Below are positions 50,588 through 61,043 of a DNA stretch of 64,000 nucleotides, one piece after another; the first letter of the stretch is position 1, and each line of letters starts with the position of its first letter. Under the pieces are notes generated by a model. It was not told the DNA's origin, ran no database searches, and saw only the letters and a program-made list of their open reading frames with translations. Source of the stretch: Paucibacter sp. PLA-PC-4. GTDB lineage: Bacteria > Pseudomonadota > Gammaproteobacteria > Burkholderiales > Burkholderiaceae_C. Both the position numbers and the translations under genes were made by a program. The stretch spans positions 372,001 through 436,000 of the forward strand of contig NZ_JAPFGP010000001.1 in NCBI RefSeq assembly GCF_026241155.1, given 5' to 3'.

Positions 50588-51411
50588 TGGCCGTCGTTAA
50601 AGTCAAACCAACCTCGCCTGGCCGACGTGCCGTGGTCAAGGTGGTGCACAAGCACCTGCACAAGGGCGCGCCCGAGGCGTCGCTGCTTGAGCCGCAAAAG
50701 CAGAACTCTGGCCGTAACAACAACGGTCACATCACAATTCGCCACAAGGGCGGTGGTCACAAGCACCACTACCGCGTGGTCGATTTCAAGCGCAACAAGG
50801 ACGGCATCCCGGCCAAGGTTGAGCGCATCGAGTACGACCCGAACCGCACGGCCCACATCGCTCTGGTGTGCTACGCCGACGGTGAGCGTCGCTACATCAT
50901 CGCTCCGCGTGGTCTGGAAGTTGGTGCAACGATCTTGAGCGGCGCGGAAGCCCCGATCAAGGCCGGTAACACCCTGCCCATCCGCAACATTCCGGTGGGT
51001 TCGACGATCCACTGCATCGAGATGCTGCCTGGCAAGGGCGCGCAGATCGCGCGTTCGGCCGGCGTGTCCGTGGTGTTGATGGCTCGTGAAGGTGTCTACG
51101 CTCAGCTGCGCTTGCGCTCGGGTGAAGTGCGTCGTATCCACATCGACTGCCGCGCCACGATCGGCGAGGTCAGCAACGAAGAGCATCAGCTGCGCCAGTA
51201 CGGCAAGGCCGGTGCGATCCGTTGGAAGGGTATCCGCCCGACCGTTCGCGGTACGGCAATGAACCCGGTGGATCACCCGCACGGTGGTGGTGAAGGTCGT
51301 ACCGGCGAAGGCCAAGCGCCTGTGTCGCCGTGGAACACCCTCACGAAGGGCTACCGCACTCGTAACAACAAGCGCACGCAGACGTTCATCGTTTCGCGTC
51401 GCAAGAAGTAA
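50587..51411 (+). CDS. rplB: 50S ribosomal protein L2
   Basis: The product has 274 residues. [27 protein letters not shown] and the near-C-terminal [14 protein letters not shown], carrying the conserved histidine next to the peptidyl-transferase centre, are intact. GGGGAGG lies just before the start, in the rplW end. Confidence 0.98.
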   Translation: MAVVKVKPTSPGRRAVVKVVHKHLHKGAPEASLLEPQKQNSGRNNNGHITIRHKGGGHKHHYRVVDFKRNKDGIPAKVERIEYDPNRTAHIALVCYADGERRYIIAPRGLEVGATILSGAEAPIKAGNTLPIRNIPVGSTIHCIEMLPGKGAQIARSAGVSVVLMAREGVYAQLRLRSGEVRRIHIDCRATIGEVSNEEHQLRQYGKAGAIRWKGIRPTVRGTAMNPVDHPHGGGEGRTGEGQAPVSPWNTLTKGYRTRNNKRTQTFIVSRRKK

Positions 51412-51421
51412 AGGGTAGGCC

Positions 51422-51700
51422 ATGACTCGTTCATTGAAGAAGGGCCCGTTCGTTGACCATCACCTGTTGGCCAAGGTCGACAAGGCGGTTGCCAACAAGG
51501 ACAAAAAGCCTATCAAGACCTGGTCGCGTCGCTCGACGATCCTGCCCGAGTTCATCGGTCTGACGATCGCTGTGCACAACGGCAAGCAACACGTGCCGGT
51601 GTATGTGTCTGACCAGATGGTCGGCCACAAGCTGGGTGAATTCGCACTGACCCGCACCTTCAAAGGCCATCCGGCCGACAAGAAGGCCGGGAAGAAGTAA
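51422..51700 (+). CDS. rpsS: 30S ribosomal protein S19
   Basis: The product has 92 residues. [18 protein letters not shown] and [13 protein letters not shown]-type text ([31 protein letters not shown] is the observed region) identify S19, a 30S head protein. The C-terminus ends KKAGKK. Confidence 0.97.
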   Translation: MTRSLKKGPFVDHHLLAKVDKAVANKDKKPIKTWSRRSTILPEFIGLTIAVHNGKQHVPVYVSDQMVGHKLGEFALTRTFKGHPADKKAGKK

Positions 51701-51711
51701 GGATGCCAACG

Positions 51712-52041
51712 ATGGAAACCAAAGCAATCGTTCGCGGCGTTCGCCTCTCGTGTGACAAGGGTCGCCTGGTGGCTGACCTGATCCGCGGCAAGAAGGTGGA
51801 CCAGGCGCTCAACATCCTGGAATTCACCCAGAAGAAGGCGGCCGTGATCATCAAGAAGGCGCTCGAGAGCGCCATCGCCAACGCCGAGCACAACGACGGC
51901 GCTGACATTGATGAACTCAAGGTCACCACGATCTATGTGGAGCAAGGTGCCACTCTGAAGCGTTTCTCCGCTCGCGCCAAGGGCCGCGGTAATCGCATCA
52001 GCAAGCCCACCTGCCACATCTTCGTGTCGGTCGGCAACTGA
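51712..52041 (+). CDS. rplV: 50S ribosomal protein L22
   Basis: The product has 109 residues from ATG 51712, which has TAAGG at suitable distance. The ATG at 51703 is in frame but its AAGG would touch the start codon. [19 protein letters not shown] is the family N-terminus, and the tunnel hairpin with [18 protein letters not shown] is present (macrolide-relevant loop). Confidence 0.96.
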   Translation: METKAIVRGVRLSCDKGRLVADLIRGKKVDQALNILEFTQKKAAVIIKKALESAIANAEHNDGADIDELKVTTIYVEQGATLKRFSARAKGRGNRISKPTCHIFVSVGN

Positions 52042-52057
52042 AGGCTGAAAGAAGACT

Positions 52058-52912
52058 ATGGGACAAAAAATCCACCCAACCGGCTTCCGCCTGCCCGTCA
52101 CCCGTAACTGGGCGTCGCGCTGGTACGCGTCGAACCAGAACTTCGCCACGATGCTGGCCGAAGATCTGCGTGTTCGCGAGTTCCTAAAGGCCCGCCTGAA
52201 GAGTGCCGCCGTGTCGCGCATTCTGATCGAACGCCCCGCCAAGAACGCCCGCATCACCATTTACTCGGCACGTCCGGGTGTGGTGATCGGCAAGAAGGGC
52301 GAGGACATCGAAAACCTCAAGGCCGAACTGACGAAGCGTCTGGGCGTGCCGGTGGCAGTCAACATCGAAGAAGTGCGCAAGCCTGAAATCGATGCTCAAC
52401 TGATCGCTGACTCGATCACCCAGCAGCTCGAGAAGCGCATCATGTTCCGTCGCGCCATGAAGCGTGCGATGCAGAACGCGATGCGCCTGGGCGCCCAGGG
52501 TATCAAGATCATGTCTGCCGGCCGTCTGAATGGCATCGAAATCGCTCGTACCGAGTGGTATCGCGAAGGCCGTGTGCCGCTGCACACCCTGAAGGCTGAC
52601 ATCGACTACGGCTTCTCTGAAGCGAAGACCACCTACGGCGTCATTGGCGTCAAGGTCTGGGTCTACCGTGGTGACCGCCTCGCCAATGGCGAAGCGCCGG
52701 TGATCAATACGCCGGCAGGTGCCGAAGACGACCGTCGTCCGCGTCGCAACACCCGCCCGGGTGCGCCGACCGGCCGTGGCCGTCCCGGTGGTGATCGTGG
52801 TCCGCGTGACGCCGCCCCGGCAGCTGACGCAGGCGCCGCCGGCCAGCCCGCCGCCAAGCGCGTCGTCCGCAAGCCCGCCGCCCCCGTGGCCGGCGAGCCC
52901 AAAGGAGAATAA
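52058..52912 (+). CDS. rpsC: 30S ribosomal protein S3 with extended C-terminal tail
   Basis: The product has 284 residues against about 233 in E. coli. The KH domain ([17 protein letters not shown]) and the C-terminal domain up to [11 protein letters not shown] are normal. The last ~60 residues are an Arg/Pro/Gly/Ala-rich, probably disordered tail ([37 protein letters not shown]). S3 lines the mRNA entry tunnel and has helicase activity. Long tails occur in other Burkholderiales; their role is unclear. Confidence 0.97.
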   Translation: MGQKIHPTGFRLPVTRNWASRWYASNQNFATMLAEDLRVREFLKARLKSAAVSRILIERPAKNARITIYSARPGVVIGKKGEDIENLKAELTKRLGVPVAVNIEEVRKPEIDAQLIADSITQQLEKRIMFRRAMKRAMQNAMRLGAQGIKIMSAGRLNGIEIARTEWYREGRVPLHTLKADIDYGFSEAKTTYGVIGVKVWVYRGDRLANGEAPVINTPAGAEDDRRPRRNTRPGAPTGRGRPGGDRGPRDAAPAADAGAAGQPAAKRVVRKPAAPVAGEPKGE

Positions 52913-52915
52913 AAA

Positions 52916-53332
52916 ATGCTGCAACCAGCTCGTCGCAAATACCGCAAGGAGCAAAAGGGTCGCAACACCGGTGTTGCTACCCGCGGCGCTGCCGTGTCTT
53001 TTGGCGATTTCGGCCTGAAGGCAACTGAGCGTGGTCGTCTGACGGCCCGCCAGATTGAAGCTGCACGTCGTGCGATCTCGCGCCACATCAAGCGCGGTGG
53101 TCGTATCTTCATCCGCATCTTCCCGGACAAGCCGATCTCCCAGAAGCCCGCCGAAGTCCGTATGGGTAACGGTAAGGGCAACCCTGAGTACTACGTCGCT
53201 GAGATTCAGCCTGGCAAGGTGCTCTATGAAGTCAACGGTGTGCCGGAAGCCCTGGCTCGCGAAGCGTTCACGCTGGCTGCTGCAAAGCTGCCGCTGAGCT
53301 GCACCTTCGTGACCCGCCAGGTCGGCAGCTGA
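52916..53332 (+). CDS. rplP: 50S ribosomal protein L16
   Basis: The product has 138 residues, starting 3 bp after rpsC with AAAGGAGAATAAAA as ribosome site. [19 protein letters not shown] and [29 protein letters not shown] are diagnostic. The arginine in VRMG is the residue hydroxylated by YcfD in E. coli. It positions A-site tRNA. Confidence 0.98.
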   Translation: MLQPARRKYRKEQKGRNTGVATRGAAVSFGDFGLKATERGRLTARQIEAARRAISRHIKRGGRIFIRIFPDKPISQKPAEVRMGNGKGNPEYYVAEIQPGKVLYEVNGVPEALAREAFTLAAAKLPLSCTFVTRQVGS

Positions 53333-53346
53333 AGAGGAAAGACACC

Positions 53347-53547
53347 ATGAAAGCATCTGAACTGCGTGGCAAGGATGTCGCTGCCTTGGAAAAGGAAGTG
53401 ACTGACCTGCTGAAGGCCCATTTCGGCCTGCGCATGCAAAAAGCGACGCAACAATTGACCAACCACACCGTGTTGGGCAATACGCGCCGTGACATTGCTC
53501 GCGTCAAGACCGTGTTGGCCGAGAAGAAGAAGGGAGCCGCGAAATGA
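53347..53547 (+). CDS. rpmC: 50S ribosomal protein L29
   Basis: The product has 66 residues. [22 protein letters not shown] and the basic [16 protein letters not shown] helix pair are typical. It lies near the tunnel exit. It overlaps rpsQ by 4 bp (ATGA). Confidence 0.97.
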   Translation: MKASELRGKDVAALEKEVTDLLKAHFGLRMQKATQQLTNHTVLGNTRRDIARVKTVLAEKKKGAAK

Positions 53548-53816
53548 CTACGCAAGCTCAAGAAAAGAACACGCGTACCCTGATCGGTCGCGTGGTCAGC
53601 GACAAGCGCTCCAAGACTGTGACCGTGCTGATCGAGCGCCGTGCCAAGCACGAGCTCTACGGCAAGATCGTGGCCCGTTCCCGCAAGTACCACGCCCATG
53701 ACGAAAAGGGCGAGTACAAGATGGGTGATGTGGTCGAGATCGCCGAAGGCCGCCCGCTGTCCAAGACCAAGAGCTGGGTTGTGACCCGTCTGGTCGAGAA
53801 GGCGCAAGTCGTTTAA
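53544..53816 (+). CDS. rpsQ: 30S ribosomal protein S17
   Basis: The product has 90 residues. [31 protein letters not shown] and [14 protein letters not shown] identify S17, an early 16S-binding protein. In most bacteria rplN follows at once. Here a terminator and a peroxiredoxin gene intervene, so rpsQ ends the S10-operon transcript. Confidence 0.97.
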   Translation: MTTQAQEKNTRTLIGRVVSDKRSKTVTVLIERRAKHELYGKIVARSRKYHAHDEKGEYKMGDVVEIAEGRPLSKTKSWVVTRLVEKAQVV

Positions 53817-53868
53817 TCGCCGCTGAAGTCCAGGCCGTTGCGGGGTTTTGTGCTCCCCAATGGCTCAG

Positions 53869-53907
53869 ACGGCCGGAACGCTGGAATACTGGCGTCCGGC
53901 CGTTTTT
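53869..53907 (+). terminator. Terminator after rpsQ
   Basis: ACGGCCGGA (53869-53877) pairs with TCCGGCCGT (53895-53903), with an inner CGC/GCG stem, followed by TTTTT. It separates rpsQ from the peroxiredoxin gene, which starts only 24 bp further on. Confidence 0.8.
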
Positions 53908-53930
53908 CATTGTGAACAAGGAGATCAACA

Positions 53931-54440
53931 ATGCTGAAAGTCGGAGACAAGCTGCCTGCAGGCACGCTCAATGAATTCATTGAGGTAGAGGGCGATGGCT
54001 GCTCGCTAGGCCCCAATAGCTTTGACATCGATAAGGCGACCGCCGGCAAGAAGATTGCGATCTTCGCGTTGCCTGGCGCATTCACGCCGACCTGCTCGGC
54101 CCAGCATGTGCCGGGCTATGTGCAGCAGGCCGAGGCCTTCAAGGCGGCTGGTGTCGACGAGATCTGGTGCGTGTCGGTCAATGATGCGTTCGTGATGGGT
54201 GCCTGGGGCCGCGAGCAGAAGACGGCTGGCAAGGTCCGCATGATGGCCGATGGCAGCGCTGATTTCGCCAAGGCCACCGGCCTGACGTTGGATCTGATTT
54301 CGCGTGGCATGGGTCTGCGTTCGCAGCGCTACTCGATGTTGGTCGTCGACGGCATTGTGAAGTCGTTGAATGTCGAGGCGCCCGGCAAGTTCGAGGTCAG
54401 CGATGCTGCCACCTTGCTGAGCCAGGCTCAGGCGCTCTGA
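53931..54440 (+). CDS. Prx5-type peroxiredoxin inserted in the ribosomal cluster
   Basis: The product has 169 residues with AAGGAG at ideal spacing. The peroxidatic motif PGAFTPTCSAQHVPGY carries the catalytic Cys, with Thr in the PxxxTxxC pattern. The VSVNDAFVMGAWG and GMGLRSQRYSMLVVDG segments fit the Prx5/AhpE-like group. It has no fused glutaredoxin domain. It reduces peroxides with thiol donors. It sits between rpsQ and rplN, bounded by a terminator before and a promoter after, so it may be a separate or read-through unit. Its own promoter is not obvious because it starts right after the hairpin. Confidence 0.92.
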   Translation: MLKVGDKLPAGTLNEFIEVEGDGCSLGPNSFDIDKATAGKKIAIFALPGAFTPTCSAQHVPGYVQQAEAFKAAGVDEIWCVSVNDAFVMGAWGREQKTAGKVRMMADGSADFAKATGLTLDLISRGMGLRSQRYSMLVVDGIVKSLNVEAPGKFEVSDAATLLSQAQAL

Positions 54441-54509
54441 ACTTTGGCAGATCGGGCTGGCATCGCGAAGTCCGCCATGCCGGCCTGCAAAGTTCTTCGG
54501 GGTTAACGC

Positions 54510-54539
54510 TTGACATTGGCGTGGGCCCTGACGCATAAT
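54510..54539 (+). promoter_or_regulatory. Promoter of the rplN (spc) operon
   Basis: Consensus TTGACA (54510-54515), 18-bp spacer, CATAAT (54534-54539). It gives a ~175-nt leader before rplN with a GCGCACT-TTCT-AGTGCGT hairpin and a GGATC/GATCC stem. This independent promoter compensates for the terminator after rpsQ. Confidence 0.75.
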
Positions 54540-54720
54540 CTAAAGCTTCGCCGAACGTCAGGCGCACTTTCTAGTGCGTTATGGCCTCGGGTTCGCCCAT
54601 AACTGCCGGGCGCAAGGATCTAAACGGATCCGAGCGAACGGTCCACGGGCCCAAGACTGACCGCTGAAGGTGGCTGCAAATTGGTTGCAGCGCTGGACGA
54701 GGGAAAAGTTGGGGACAGAC

Positions 54721-55089
54721 ATGATTCAAATGCAATCGCGGCTCGACGTCGCGGACAACACTGGCGCTAAATCCGTCATGTGCATCAAGGTGCTTGGCGG
54801 GTCCAAGCGTCGTTATGCCGGCATTGGCGACATCATCAAGGTCAGCATCAAAGAAGCTGCTCCGCGCGGTCGCGTCAAAAAAGGCGAGATCTACAGCGCG
54901 GTGGTGGTTCGCACTGCCAAGGGCGTGCGCCGCCAAGACGGCTCTTTGGTCAAGTTCGACGGCAATGCCGCCGTGCTGCTGAACGCCAAGCTGGAGCCCA
55001 TCGGCACTCGTATCTTCGGCCCGGTGACGCGTGAACTGCGTACCGAGCGTTTCATGAAGATCGTGTCGCTGGCGCCTGAGGTGCTCTGA
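54721..55089 (+). CDS. rplN: 50S ribosomal protein L14
   Basis: The product has 122 residues from ATG 54721. [27 protein letters not shown] and [19 protein letters not shown] are typical. It sits at the subunit interface. An in-frame ATG at 54670 would add leader-encoded residues absent from the family. It is the first gene after the 54510 promoter. Confidence 0.97.
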   Translation: MIQMQSRLDVADNTGAKSVMCIKVLGGSKRRYAGIGDIIKVSIKEAAPRGRVKKGEIYSAVVVRTAKGVRRQDGSLVKFDGNAAVLLNAKLEPIGTRIFGPVTRELRTERFMKIVSLAPEVL

Positions 55090-55115
55090 GCACAGCCATA
55101 GACAAAGGTATTGCC

Positions 55116-55433
55116 ATGAACAAGATTCGTAAAGGCGACCAGGTCATCGTGTTGACCGGCCGCGACAAAGGCAAGCGCGGCACCGTGTCGCAGCGTGTCG
55201 ACGACGCCCACCTCGTGGTGGACGGCGTCAATGTCGTCAAGAAGCACGTCAAGCCCAACCCGATGAAGGGCACCACCGGCGGTGTGGTCGATAAGACGAT
55301 GCCGATCCATCAATCCAACGTGGCGATTTTTAACGCTGCATCCGGCAAGGCCGATCGCGTGGGCATCAAGTTGCTCGCCGATGGCAAGAAGGTGCGCGTT
55401 TACAAGTCGACCGGCGAAGAGATCAAGGCTTAA
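55116..55433 (+). CDS. rplX: 50S ribosomal protein L24
   Basis: The product has 105 residues. The KOW motif is [20 protein letters not shown], followed by [20 protein letters not shown]. It is one of the two 50S assembly-initiator proteins. It is followed by rplE after 10 bp. Confidence 0.97.
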   Translation: MNKIRKGDQVIVLTGRDKGKRGTVSQRVDDAHLVVDGVNVVKKHVKPNPMKGTTGGVVDKTMPIHQSNVAIFNAASGKADRVGIKLLADGKKVRVYKSTGEEIKA

Positions 55434-55443
55434 GAGGTCCGAC

Positions 55444-55983
55444 ATGGCTCGTTTGCAAGCGTTTTATCGCGAAAAAGTTGTGCCAGGCCTCGTTGAGAAG
55501 TTTGGCTACAAGTCGGTCATGGAAGTGCCGCGCATCACCAAGATCACGCTCAATATGGGTGTGAGCGAGGCGGTTGCGGACAAGAAGGTGATGGACCACG
55601 CCGTTGGCGACCTCACCAAGATCGCCGGCCAAAAGCCCGTGGTCACCAAGTCCAAGAAGGCAATTGCGGGTTTCAAGATCCGCGAGCAAGTGCCGATCGG
55701 CTGCATGGTCACCCTGCGTGGTGTTCAGATGTATGAATTCCTGGACCGCTTCGTGACGGTCGCGCTGCCGCGCGTTCGTGACTTCCGTGGTATCTCGGGT
55801 CGCTCGTTCGATGGTCGTGGTAACTACAACATCGGCGTCAAAGAGCAGATCATTTTCCCGGAAATCGATTACGACAAGGTTGACGCGCTGCGTGGTCTGA
55901 ATATCAGCATCACCACCACGGCCAAGTCGGACGATGAGTGCAAGGCCCTGTTGGCTGCATTCAAGTTCCCGTTCAAGAACTGA
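55444..55983 (+). CDS. rplE: 50S ribosomal protein L5
   Basis: The product has 179 residues from ATG 55444. [22 protein letters not shown] and [25 protein letters not shown] are diagnostic. It binds 5S rRNA and contacts the S13 bridge. Upstream in-frame starts lie inside rplX and are rejected. Confidence 0.98.
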   Translation: MARLQAFYREKVVPGLVEKFGYKSVMEVPRITKITLNMGVSEAVADKKVMDHAVGDLTKIAGQKPVVTKSKKAIAGFKIREQVPIGCMVTLRGVQMYEFLDRFVTVALPRVRDFRGISGRSFDGRGNYNIGVKEQIIFPEIDYDKVDALRGLNISITTTAKSDDECKALLAAFKFPFKN

Positions 55984-55991
55984 GGTGACCT

Positions 55992-56297
55992 GTGGCAAAA
56001 CTCTCGATTAAGCAACGTGAGCTGAAGCGCGAACAACTGGTCGCCAAGTACGCCAAGAAGTATGCGGAACTGAAAGCCATCATCGACGACTTCAAGAAGT
56101 CGGAAGAAGAGCGCTATGCAGCCCGCCTGGAGCTGCAAAAGCTCCCCCGTAACGCCTACCCGACCCGCCTGCGTAACCGCTGCGAGTTGACCGGCCGTCC
56201 CCGCGGCACGTTCCGCAAGTTCGGCCTGGGCCGTAACAAAATTCGCGAGCTGGCCTTCAAGGGCGACATCCCCGGTGTCGTCAAGGCCAGCTGGTAA
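55992..56297 (+). CDS. rpsN: 30S ribosomal protein S14 (zinc-free type)
   Basis: The product has 101 residues from GTG 55992, with TGAGGTGACC upstream. The long C-minus form lacks the CxxC zinc motifs of the short type; [38 protein letters not shown] is the conserved C-terminus. Lack of zinc dependence fits a single-copy rpsN. Confidence 0.97.
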   Translation: MAKLSIKQRELKREQLVAKYAKKYAELKAIIDDFKKSEEERYAARLELQKLPRNAYPTRLRNRCELTGRPRGTFRKFGLGRNKIRELAFKGDIPGVVKASW

Positions 56298-56321
56298 TCG
56301 GCAGGTTTAGGAGATTTTCAT

Positions 56322-56717
56322 ATGAGCATGAGTGATCCTATCGCCGATATGCTGACTCGCATTCGCAACGCCCAAAGCGTTGAGAAAGCCAGCGTCGTGA
56401 TGCCTTCGTCTAAGTTGAAGATCGCGATCGCCAAGGTCCTGAAGGACGAGGGTTATATCGATGGATTCGCGGTGCGCGGTGAAGCCGCCCGCCCCGAGTT
56501 GGAGATTGCGCTGAAGTATTACGCCGGTCGCCCGGTGATCGAGCGCATCGAGCGCGTGAGCCGTCCCGGCCTGCGCATTTACAAGGGCCGCCACGACATC
56601 CCGCAGGTCATGAATGGCCTGGGTGTGGCGATTGTCACCACCCCCAAGGGTGTGATGACCGACCGCAAAGCACGTCAAGCCGGTATCGGCGGCGAAGTGC
56701 TCTGCTACGTCGCCTAA
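56322..56717 (+). CDS. rpsH: 30S ribosomal protein S8
   Basis: The product has 131 residues from ATG 56322 with AGGAG eight bases upstream; ATG 56328 is a weaker choice. [15 protein letters not shown] and [22 protein letters not shown] are typical. S8 binds central-domain 16S rRNA and represses the spc mRNA in E. coli. Confidence 0.97.
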   Translation: MSMSDPIADMLTRIRNAQSVEKASVVMPSSKLKIAIAKVLKDEGYIDGFAVRGEAARPELEIALKYYAGRPVIERIERVSRPGLRIYKGRHDIPQVMNGLGVAIVTTPKGVMTDRKARQAGIGGEVLCYVA

Positions 56718-56736
56718 GCGCAAGGAGATTTAAACA

Positions 56737-57270
56737 ATGTCCCGCGTAGGAAAAATGCCGGTCGCCGTCCCCGCTGGTGTGGATGTGACGATCACCGCTG
56801 AGCAAATCAGCGTGAAGGGTGCCCAGGGTACGTTGGTGCGTGCAGCCAACCCCCAGGTCATCATCAAGAACGAAGCTGGCAAGCTGACTTTCGCCCCCGC
56901 CAACGAATCGGCCGACGCTGATGCGCTGAGCGGCACGATGCGCGCACTGGTGGCCAATATGGTCAACGGTGTGAGCAAGGGTTTCGAGAAGAAGCTGAAT
57001 CTGGTGGGCGTGGGCTTCCGTGCCCAGGCTCAGGGCCAGAAGCTGAACCTGCAGATCGGTTTCTCTCACCCTGTGGTGAAGGACATGCCGGCTGGTATCA
57101 AGGTTGAGTGCCCCACCCAGACCGAAATCCTGATCAAGGGCGCGGACCGCCAAGTGGTCGGACAGATTGCCGCTGAAGTGCGCGCCTTCCGTCCGCCAGA
57201 GCCTTATAAGGGCAAGGGCATCCGCTATTCCGACGAGAAGGTCTCCCTCAAAGAGACCAAGAAGAAGTAA
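56737..57270 (+). CDS. rplF: 50S ribosomal protein L6
   Basis: The product has 177 residues. [16 protein letters not shown] and the C-terminal [26 protein letters not shown] are diagnostic. It lies near the sarcin-ricin loop and factor-binding site. AAGGAGATTTAAAC is the ribosome site. Confidence 0.98.
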   Translation: MSRVGKMPVAVPAGVDVTITAEQISVKGAQGTLVRAANPQVIIKNEAGKLTFAPANESADADALSGTMRALVANMVNGVSKGFEKKLNLVGVGFRAQAQGQKLNLQIGFSHPVVKDMPAGIKVECPTQTEILIKGADRQVVGQIAAEVRAFRPPEPYKGKGIRYSDEKVSLKETKKK

Positions 57271-57281
57271 GGAGCAGCGCA

Positions 57282-57647
57282 ATGTTGACCAAAAAAGAAC
57301 AGCGCATCCGTCGCTCGCGTCAAACCCGCGCCCGGATTGCAATCCAGCGCGTGGCACGCCTGACGGTGTTCCGCTCCAACCTGCACATTTACGCCAGCGT
57401 CATTTCCGACTGCGGCACCAAGGTGCTGGCCAGCGCTTCGACTGCCGAGAAGGAAGTCCGCGCCGAACTGGGTGGCAATGGCAAGGGCGGCAACGTCGCT
57501 GCTGCCGTCTTGGTGGGCAAGCGTGTCGCCGAGAAGGCCAAGGCTGCAGGCGTCGAGAAGGTGGCTTTCGACCGTGCGGGCTTTGCCTACCATGGCCGAG
57601 TCAAGGCACTGGCCGAAGCAGCCCGCGAAGCCGGCCTGCAGTTCTGA
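57282..57647 (+). CDS. rplR: 50S ribosomal protein L18
   Basis: The product has 121 residues. [34 protein letters not shown] and [26 protein letters not shown] are typical. It brings 5S rRNA to the large subunit together with L5. Confidence 0.98.
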   Translation: MLTKKEQRIRRSRQTRARIAIQRVARLTVFRSNLHIYASVISDCGTKVLASASTAEKEVRAELGGNGKGGNVAAAVLVGKRVAEKAKAAGVEKVAFDRAGFAYHGRVKALAEAAREAGLQF

Positions 57648-57665
57648 CGCAACAAGGAATACGAA

Positions 57666-58184
57666 ATGGCAAAATTTCAACCCCGCGCGCAGACCGAAGG
57701 CAATGACGACGGCCTGAAGGAAAAGATGATCGCGGTCAATCGCGTCACCAAGGTGGTCAAGGGCGGCCGTACGCTGTCCTTCGCAGCACTGACGGTGGTC
57801 GGCGACGGCGATGGCCGTATCGGCATGGGCAAGGGCAAGGCGAAAGAAGTTCCGGTCGCCGTGCAAAAGGCAATGGAAGCCGCCCGTCGCAATATGGTCA
57901 AGGTCGATCTGCGCAATGGCACGATTCACCACAGTGTGAACGGTGACCACGGCGCTGCCCACGTGATGATGATTCCGGCCAAGGCCGGTACCGGCGTGAT
58001 CGCCGGCGGCCCGATGCGCGCCGTCTTCGAAGTGATGGGCGTGACCGACATCGTGACCAAGAGCCACGGTTCGACCAACCCTTACAACATGGTTCGCGCC
58101 ACGCTGGACGCTCTGAAGCGTTCCACCACGGCCGCGCAAGTCGCAGCCAAGCGCGGCAAGACAGTTGAAGACATCCTCAACTGA
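57666..58184 (+). CDS. rpsE: 30S ribosomal protein S5
   Basis: The product has 172 residues. [34 protein letters not shown] is the dsRBD-like region, with [16 protein letters not shown] and [20 protein letters not shown]. It contributes to decoding fidelity and mRNA entry. Confidence 0.98.
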   Translation: MAKFQPRAQTEGNDDGLKEKMIAVNRVTKVVKGGRTLSFAALTVVGDGDGRIGMGKGKAKEVPVAVQKAMEAARRNMVKVDLRNGTIHHSVNGDHGAAHVMMIPAKAGTGVIAGGPMRAVFEVMGVTDIVTKSHGSTNPYNMVRATLDALKRSTTAAQVAAKRGKTVEDILN

Positions 58185-58203
58185 AGCTGCACTGGAGAGA
58201 CTG

Positions 58204-58386
58204 ATGTCTGACAAGAAAACTTTGACGGTCAAGCTGGTCCGCAGCCCCATTGGTACCCGTGCGTCGCACCGTGCCACCGTGGTTGGCCTGGGTCTGCGCA
58301 AGCTGAACAGCACCAGCGTGTTGGAAGACACGCCTGCGGTTCGCGGCATGATCAACAAGATCGCCTACCTCGTGCAGGTGCTGTAA
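58204..58386 (+). CDS. rpmD: 50S ribosomal protein L30
   Basis: The product has 60 residues from ATG 58204 with GGAGAGACTG upstream. [30 protein letters not shown] is the family core. A longer frame from 58165 overlaps rpsE and is rejected. Confidence 0.97.
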   Translation: MSDKKTLTVKLVRSPIGTRASHRATVVGLGLRKLNSTSVLEDTPAVRGMINKIAYLVQVL

Positions 58387-58412
58387 GCACCACACGAACT
58401 GAGGACTAGAAG

Positions 58413-58844
58413 ATGCAACTCAATACCATCAAGCCTGCCGCTGGTGCCAAGCACGCCAAGCGTCGCGTGGGTCGTGGCATTGGCTCCGGTCTGGGCAAGA
58501 CCGCTGGCCGCGGCCACAAGGGTCAAAAGTCGCGTGCCGGTGGCTACCACAAGGTGGGCTTCGAAGGCGGTCAAATGCCTTTGCAGCGTCGCCTGCCCAA
58601 GCGCGGTTTCAAGTCGCAATCGCTGAAGTACAACGCCGAGATCACGCTGAGCGATCTGCAGGTGCTGGCCGGTGACGAAATCGACGTGCTGACCCTGAAG
58701 GCCGTAGGCCTGGTTCCCGAACTGGCAAAGACCGTCAAGGTCATCCTGTCGGGCGCCATCAGCCGCAAGATCACGCTCAAGGGCGTGGGCGCAACGGCGG
58801 GTGCCAAGGCAGCCATCGAAGCCGCTGGCGGCACGGTCGCTTAA
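58413..58844 (+). CDS. rplO: 50S ribosomal protein L15
   Basis: The product has 143 residues. The glycine/basic N-terminus [26 protein letters not shown]-type text and [18 protein letters not shown] are diagnostic. It is a late-assembly 50S protein. secY follows after 21 bp. Confidence 0.98.
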   Translation: MQLNTIKPAAGAKHAKRRVGRGIGSGLGKTAGRGHKGQKSRAGGYHKVGFEGGQMPLQRRLPKRGFKSQSLKYNAEITLSDLQVLAGDEIDVLTLKAVGLVPELAKTVKVILSGAISRKITLKGVGATAGAKAAIEAAGGTVA

Positions 58845-58865
58845 TAGAGCTACAGGATAGGCACA

Positions 58866-60176
58866 GTGGCAACCAACGCAAACCAACTGGCCAAGAGCGG
58901 CAAGTTCGGCGACCTCCGTCGTCGGCTTGTGTTCCTGCTGCTGGCGCTGGTGGTGTATCGGATCGGGGCACATATCCCCGTGCCCGGCATCGACCCGGCC
59001 CAACTGCAGCAGCTCTTCAAGGGTCAGCAGGGCGGCATCCTGAGCCTGTTCAATATGTTCTCGGGCGGTGCGCTGTCCCGTTTCGCTGTCTTGGCGCTGG
59101 GTATAACGCCCTACATTTCGGCCTCCATCGTCATGCAGTTGATGACGCATGTGGTGCCGAGCTTGGAAGCGCTGAAGAAGGAAGGCGAAGCAGGGCGTCG
59201 CAAGATCACGCAGTACACCCGTTACGGCACGTTGGGCCTGGCCATTTTCCAATCGCTGAGCATTGCGCTTGCGCTTGAGAGTTCGCCGGGTCTGGTGATT
59301 GATCCTGGTTTCGGTTTCCGCATGACTGCGGTGACGAGCCTGGTGGCTGGCACAATGTTCCTGATGTGGCTGGGTGAGCAGATCACCGAGCGCGGTCTGG
59401 GTAACGGCATCTCGATCCTGATCTTCGGCGGTATCGCTGCGGGTCTGCCGGGTGCGGTGGCCGGGTTGCTGGAGCTGGTGCGGACCGGCGCAATGAGCAT
59501 CATTGCTTCGATCTTCATCGTGGCGCTGGTGATCGGTGTGACCTACGCTGTAGTCTTTGTTGAACGCGGTCAGCGCAAGATCTTGGTGAACTATGCCAAG
59601 CGCCAGGTCGGCAACAAGGTCTATGGCGGTCAGAGCTCGCATCTGCCGCTGAAGCTGAACATGTCGGGCGTGATCCCGCCGATCTTCGCGTCATCCATCA
59701 TCCTGCTGCCGACCACTGTGGTGAGTTGGTTTGCTACCGGTGATGGGCTGCGCTGGTTGAAAGACCTCGCTGACATGCTGCGTCCGGGCCAGCCGATCTA
59801 TGTGCTGCTGTACGCCGCTGCCATCGTGTTTTTCTGCTTCTTCTACACGGCGCTGGTTTTTAACAGCCGTGAGACTGCGGACAACCTGAAGAAGAGTGGT
59901 GCGTTCATTCCCGGGATCCGTCCCGGCGATCAGACCGCCAAGCATATTGACAAGATCTTGTCGCGACTGACCTTGGCCGGCGCCATCTATATCACCGCCG
60001 TCTGTCTGTTGCCTGAGTTTTTGGTTCTGAAGTACAACGTGCCGTTCTATTTTGGCGGTACCTCCTTGTTGATCATCGTCGTGGTCACCATGGACTTCTG
60101 GGCTCAGGTGCAGTCTTATGTGATGAGTCAGCAGTACGAATCGCTGCTGAAGAAGGCAAATTTCAAGGCCAGCTGA
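58866..60176 (+). CDS. secY: Preprotein translocase subunit SecY
   Basis: The product has 436 residues from GTG 58866 with TACAGGATAGGC upstream. It has ten membrane helices. Signature 1 lies in [13 protein letters not shown] and [25 protein letters not shown], signature 2 in [18 protein letters not shown]. The cytosolic loop with [23 protein letters not shown] is intact. It forms the protein-conducting channel with SecE (encoded at 30227) and SecG (not in window). Confidence 0.98.
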   Translation: MATNANQLAKSGKFGDLRRRLVFLLLALVVYRIGAHIPVPGIDPAQLQQLFKGQQGGILSLFNMFSGGALSRFAVLALGITPYISASIVMQLMTHVVPSLEALKKEGEAGRRKITQYTRYGTLGLAIFQSLSIALALESSPGLVIDPGFGFRMTAVTSLVAGTMFLMWLGEQITERGLGNGISILIFGGIAAGLPGAVAGLLELVRTGAMSIIASIFIVALVIGVTYAVVFVERGQRKILVNYAKRQVGNKVYGGQSSHLPLKLNMSGVIPPIFASSIILLPTTVVSWFATGDGLRWLKDLADMLRPGQPIYVLLYAAAIVFFCFFYTALVFNSRETADNLKKSGAFIPGIRPGDQTAKHIDKILSRLTLAGAIYITAVCLLPEFLVLKYNVPFYFGGTSLLIIVVVTMDFWAQVQSYVMSQQYESLLKKANFKAS

Positions 60177-60219
60177 CAAGCTGAGGTAATACCAACGGTT
60201 CCAACTGAACCTGAACGGC

Positions 60220-60438
60220 ATGGCGAAAGACGACGTCATTCAGATGCAGGGTGAGATCCAAGAAAATCTCCCCAACGCAACGTTTCGTGTGAAGTTGGAG
60301 AACGGGCATGTGGTCCTCGGTCACATCTCCGGCAAGATGCGGATGCACTACATCCGTATCCTGCCTGGAGACAAAGTGACGGTGGAACTCACGCCCTACG
60401 ATTTGAGTCGTGCTCGCATCGTTTTCCGGGCGAAGTGA
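60220..60438 (+). CDS. infA: Translation initiation factor IF-1
   Basis: The product has 72 residues, an S1/OB fold: [20 protein letters not shown] then [36 protein letters not shown]. It blocks the A site during initiation. Its position between secY and rpmJ is typical of betaproteobacteria. The stretch between secY and infA holds no adk or map gene. Confidence 0.97.
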   Translation: MAKDDVIQMQGEIQENLPNATFRVKLENGHVVLGHISGKMRMHYIRILPGDKVTVELTPYDLSRARIVFRAK

Positions 60439-60497
60439 GCTTGTTCATTCCCCGGACGCGCTGTTTGAGCGATTTAGAGTAGGTCAAGGAGCAGACC

Positions 60498-60611
60498 ATG
60501 AAAGTTTCGGCATCCGTTAAGCAAATGTGCCGCAATTGCAAGATCATCCGCCGCAAGGGCGTGGTGCGTGTGATCTGTACCGATCCCCGCCACAAGCAGC
60601 GCCAGGGCTGA
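60498..60611 (+). CDS. rpmJ: 50S ribosomal protein L36 (zinc type)
   Basis: This 37-residue ORF is below normal ORF-length cut-offs. [20 protein letters not shown] and [13 protein letters not shown] supply three Cys and one His for zinc. AAGGAGCAGACC precedes the ATG. It is a small 50S protein completing the spc operon. Confidence 0.96.
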   Translation: MKVSASVKQMCRNCKIIRRKGVVRVICTDPRHKQRQG

Positions 60612-60645
60612 TTGCTGCACGACACGAGCGAATTAGAGGACGCAC

Positions 60646-61011
60646 ATGGCACGTATTGCTGGTATCAACATTCCGCCGCAAAAGCACACTGAGATCGGTC
60701 TGACTTCGATCTACGGCATTGGCCGTACGACCGCACAGAAGATCTGCACGACTTGCGGTATTCCGTTCGACAAGAAGGTCAAGGACCTCACCGACGCAGA
60801 TCTGGAAAAGATCCGTGAAGAAGTGGGCCGCATGACCATCGAAGGCGATCTGCGCCGCGAGATGTCGATCAACATCAAGCGCTTGATGGATCTGGGCTGC
60901 TACCGCGGCTTCCGTCATCGCCGTGGCCTGCCGATGCGCGGTCAACGCACCCGCACAAATGCACGTACCCGCAAGGGTCCGCGCAAGTCGGCTGCGACCG
61001 GCAAGAAGTGA
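60646..61011 (+). CDS. rpsM: 30S ribosomal protein S13
   Basis: The product has 121 residues. [33 protein letters not shown] and [25 protein letters not shown] are diagnostic. It forms intersubunit bridges and contacts P-site tRNA. It begins the alpha-operon set rpsM-rpsK-rpsD-rpoA-rplQ. Confidence 0.98.
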   Translation: MARIAGINIPPQKHTEIGLTSIYGIGRTTAQKICTTCGIPFDKKVKDLTDADLEKIREEVGRMTIEGDLRREMSINIKRLMDLGCYRGFRHRRGLPMRGQRTRTNARTRKGPRKSAATGKK

Positions 61012-61043
61012 TCACGCTGCCACAGCATTGAAAGAAGGTTCAC

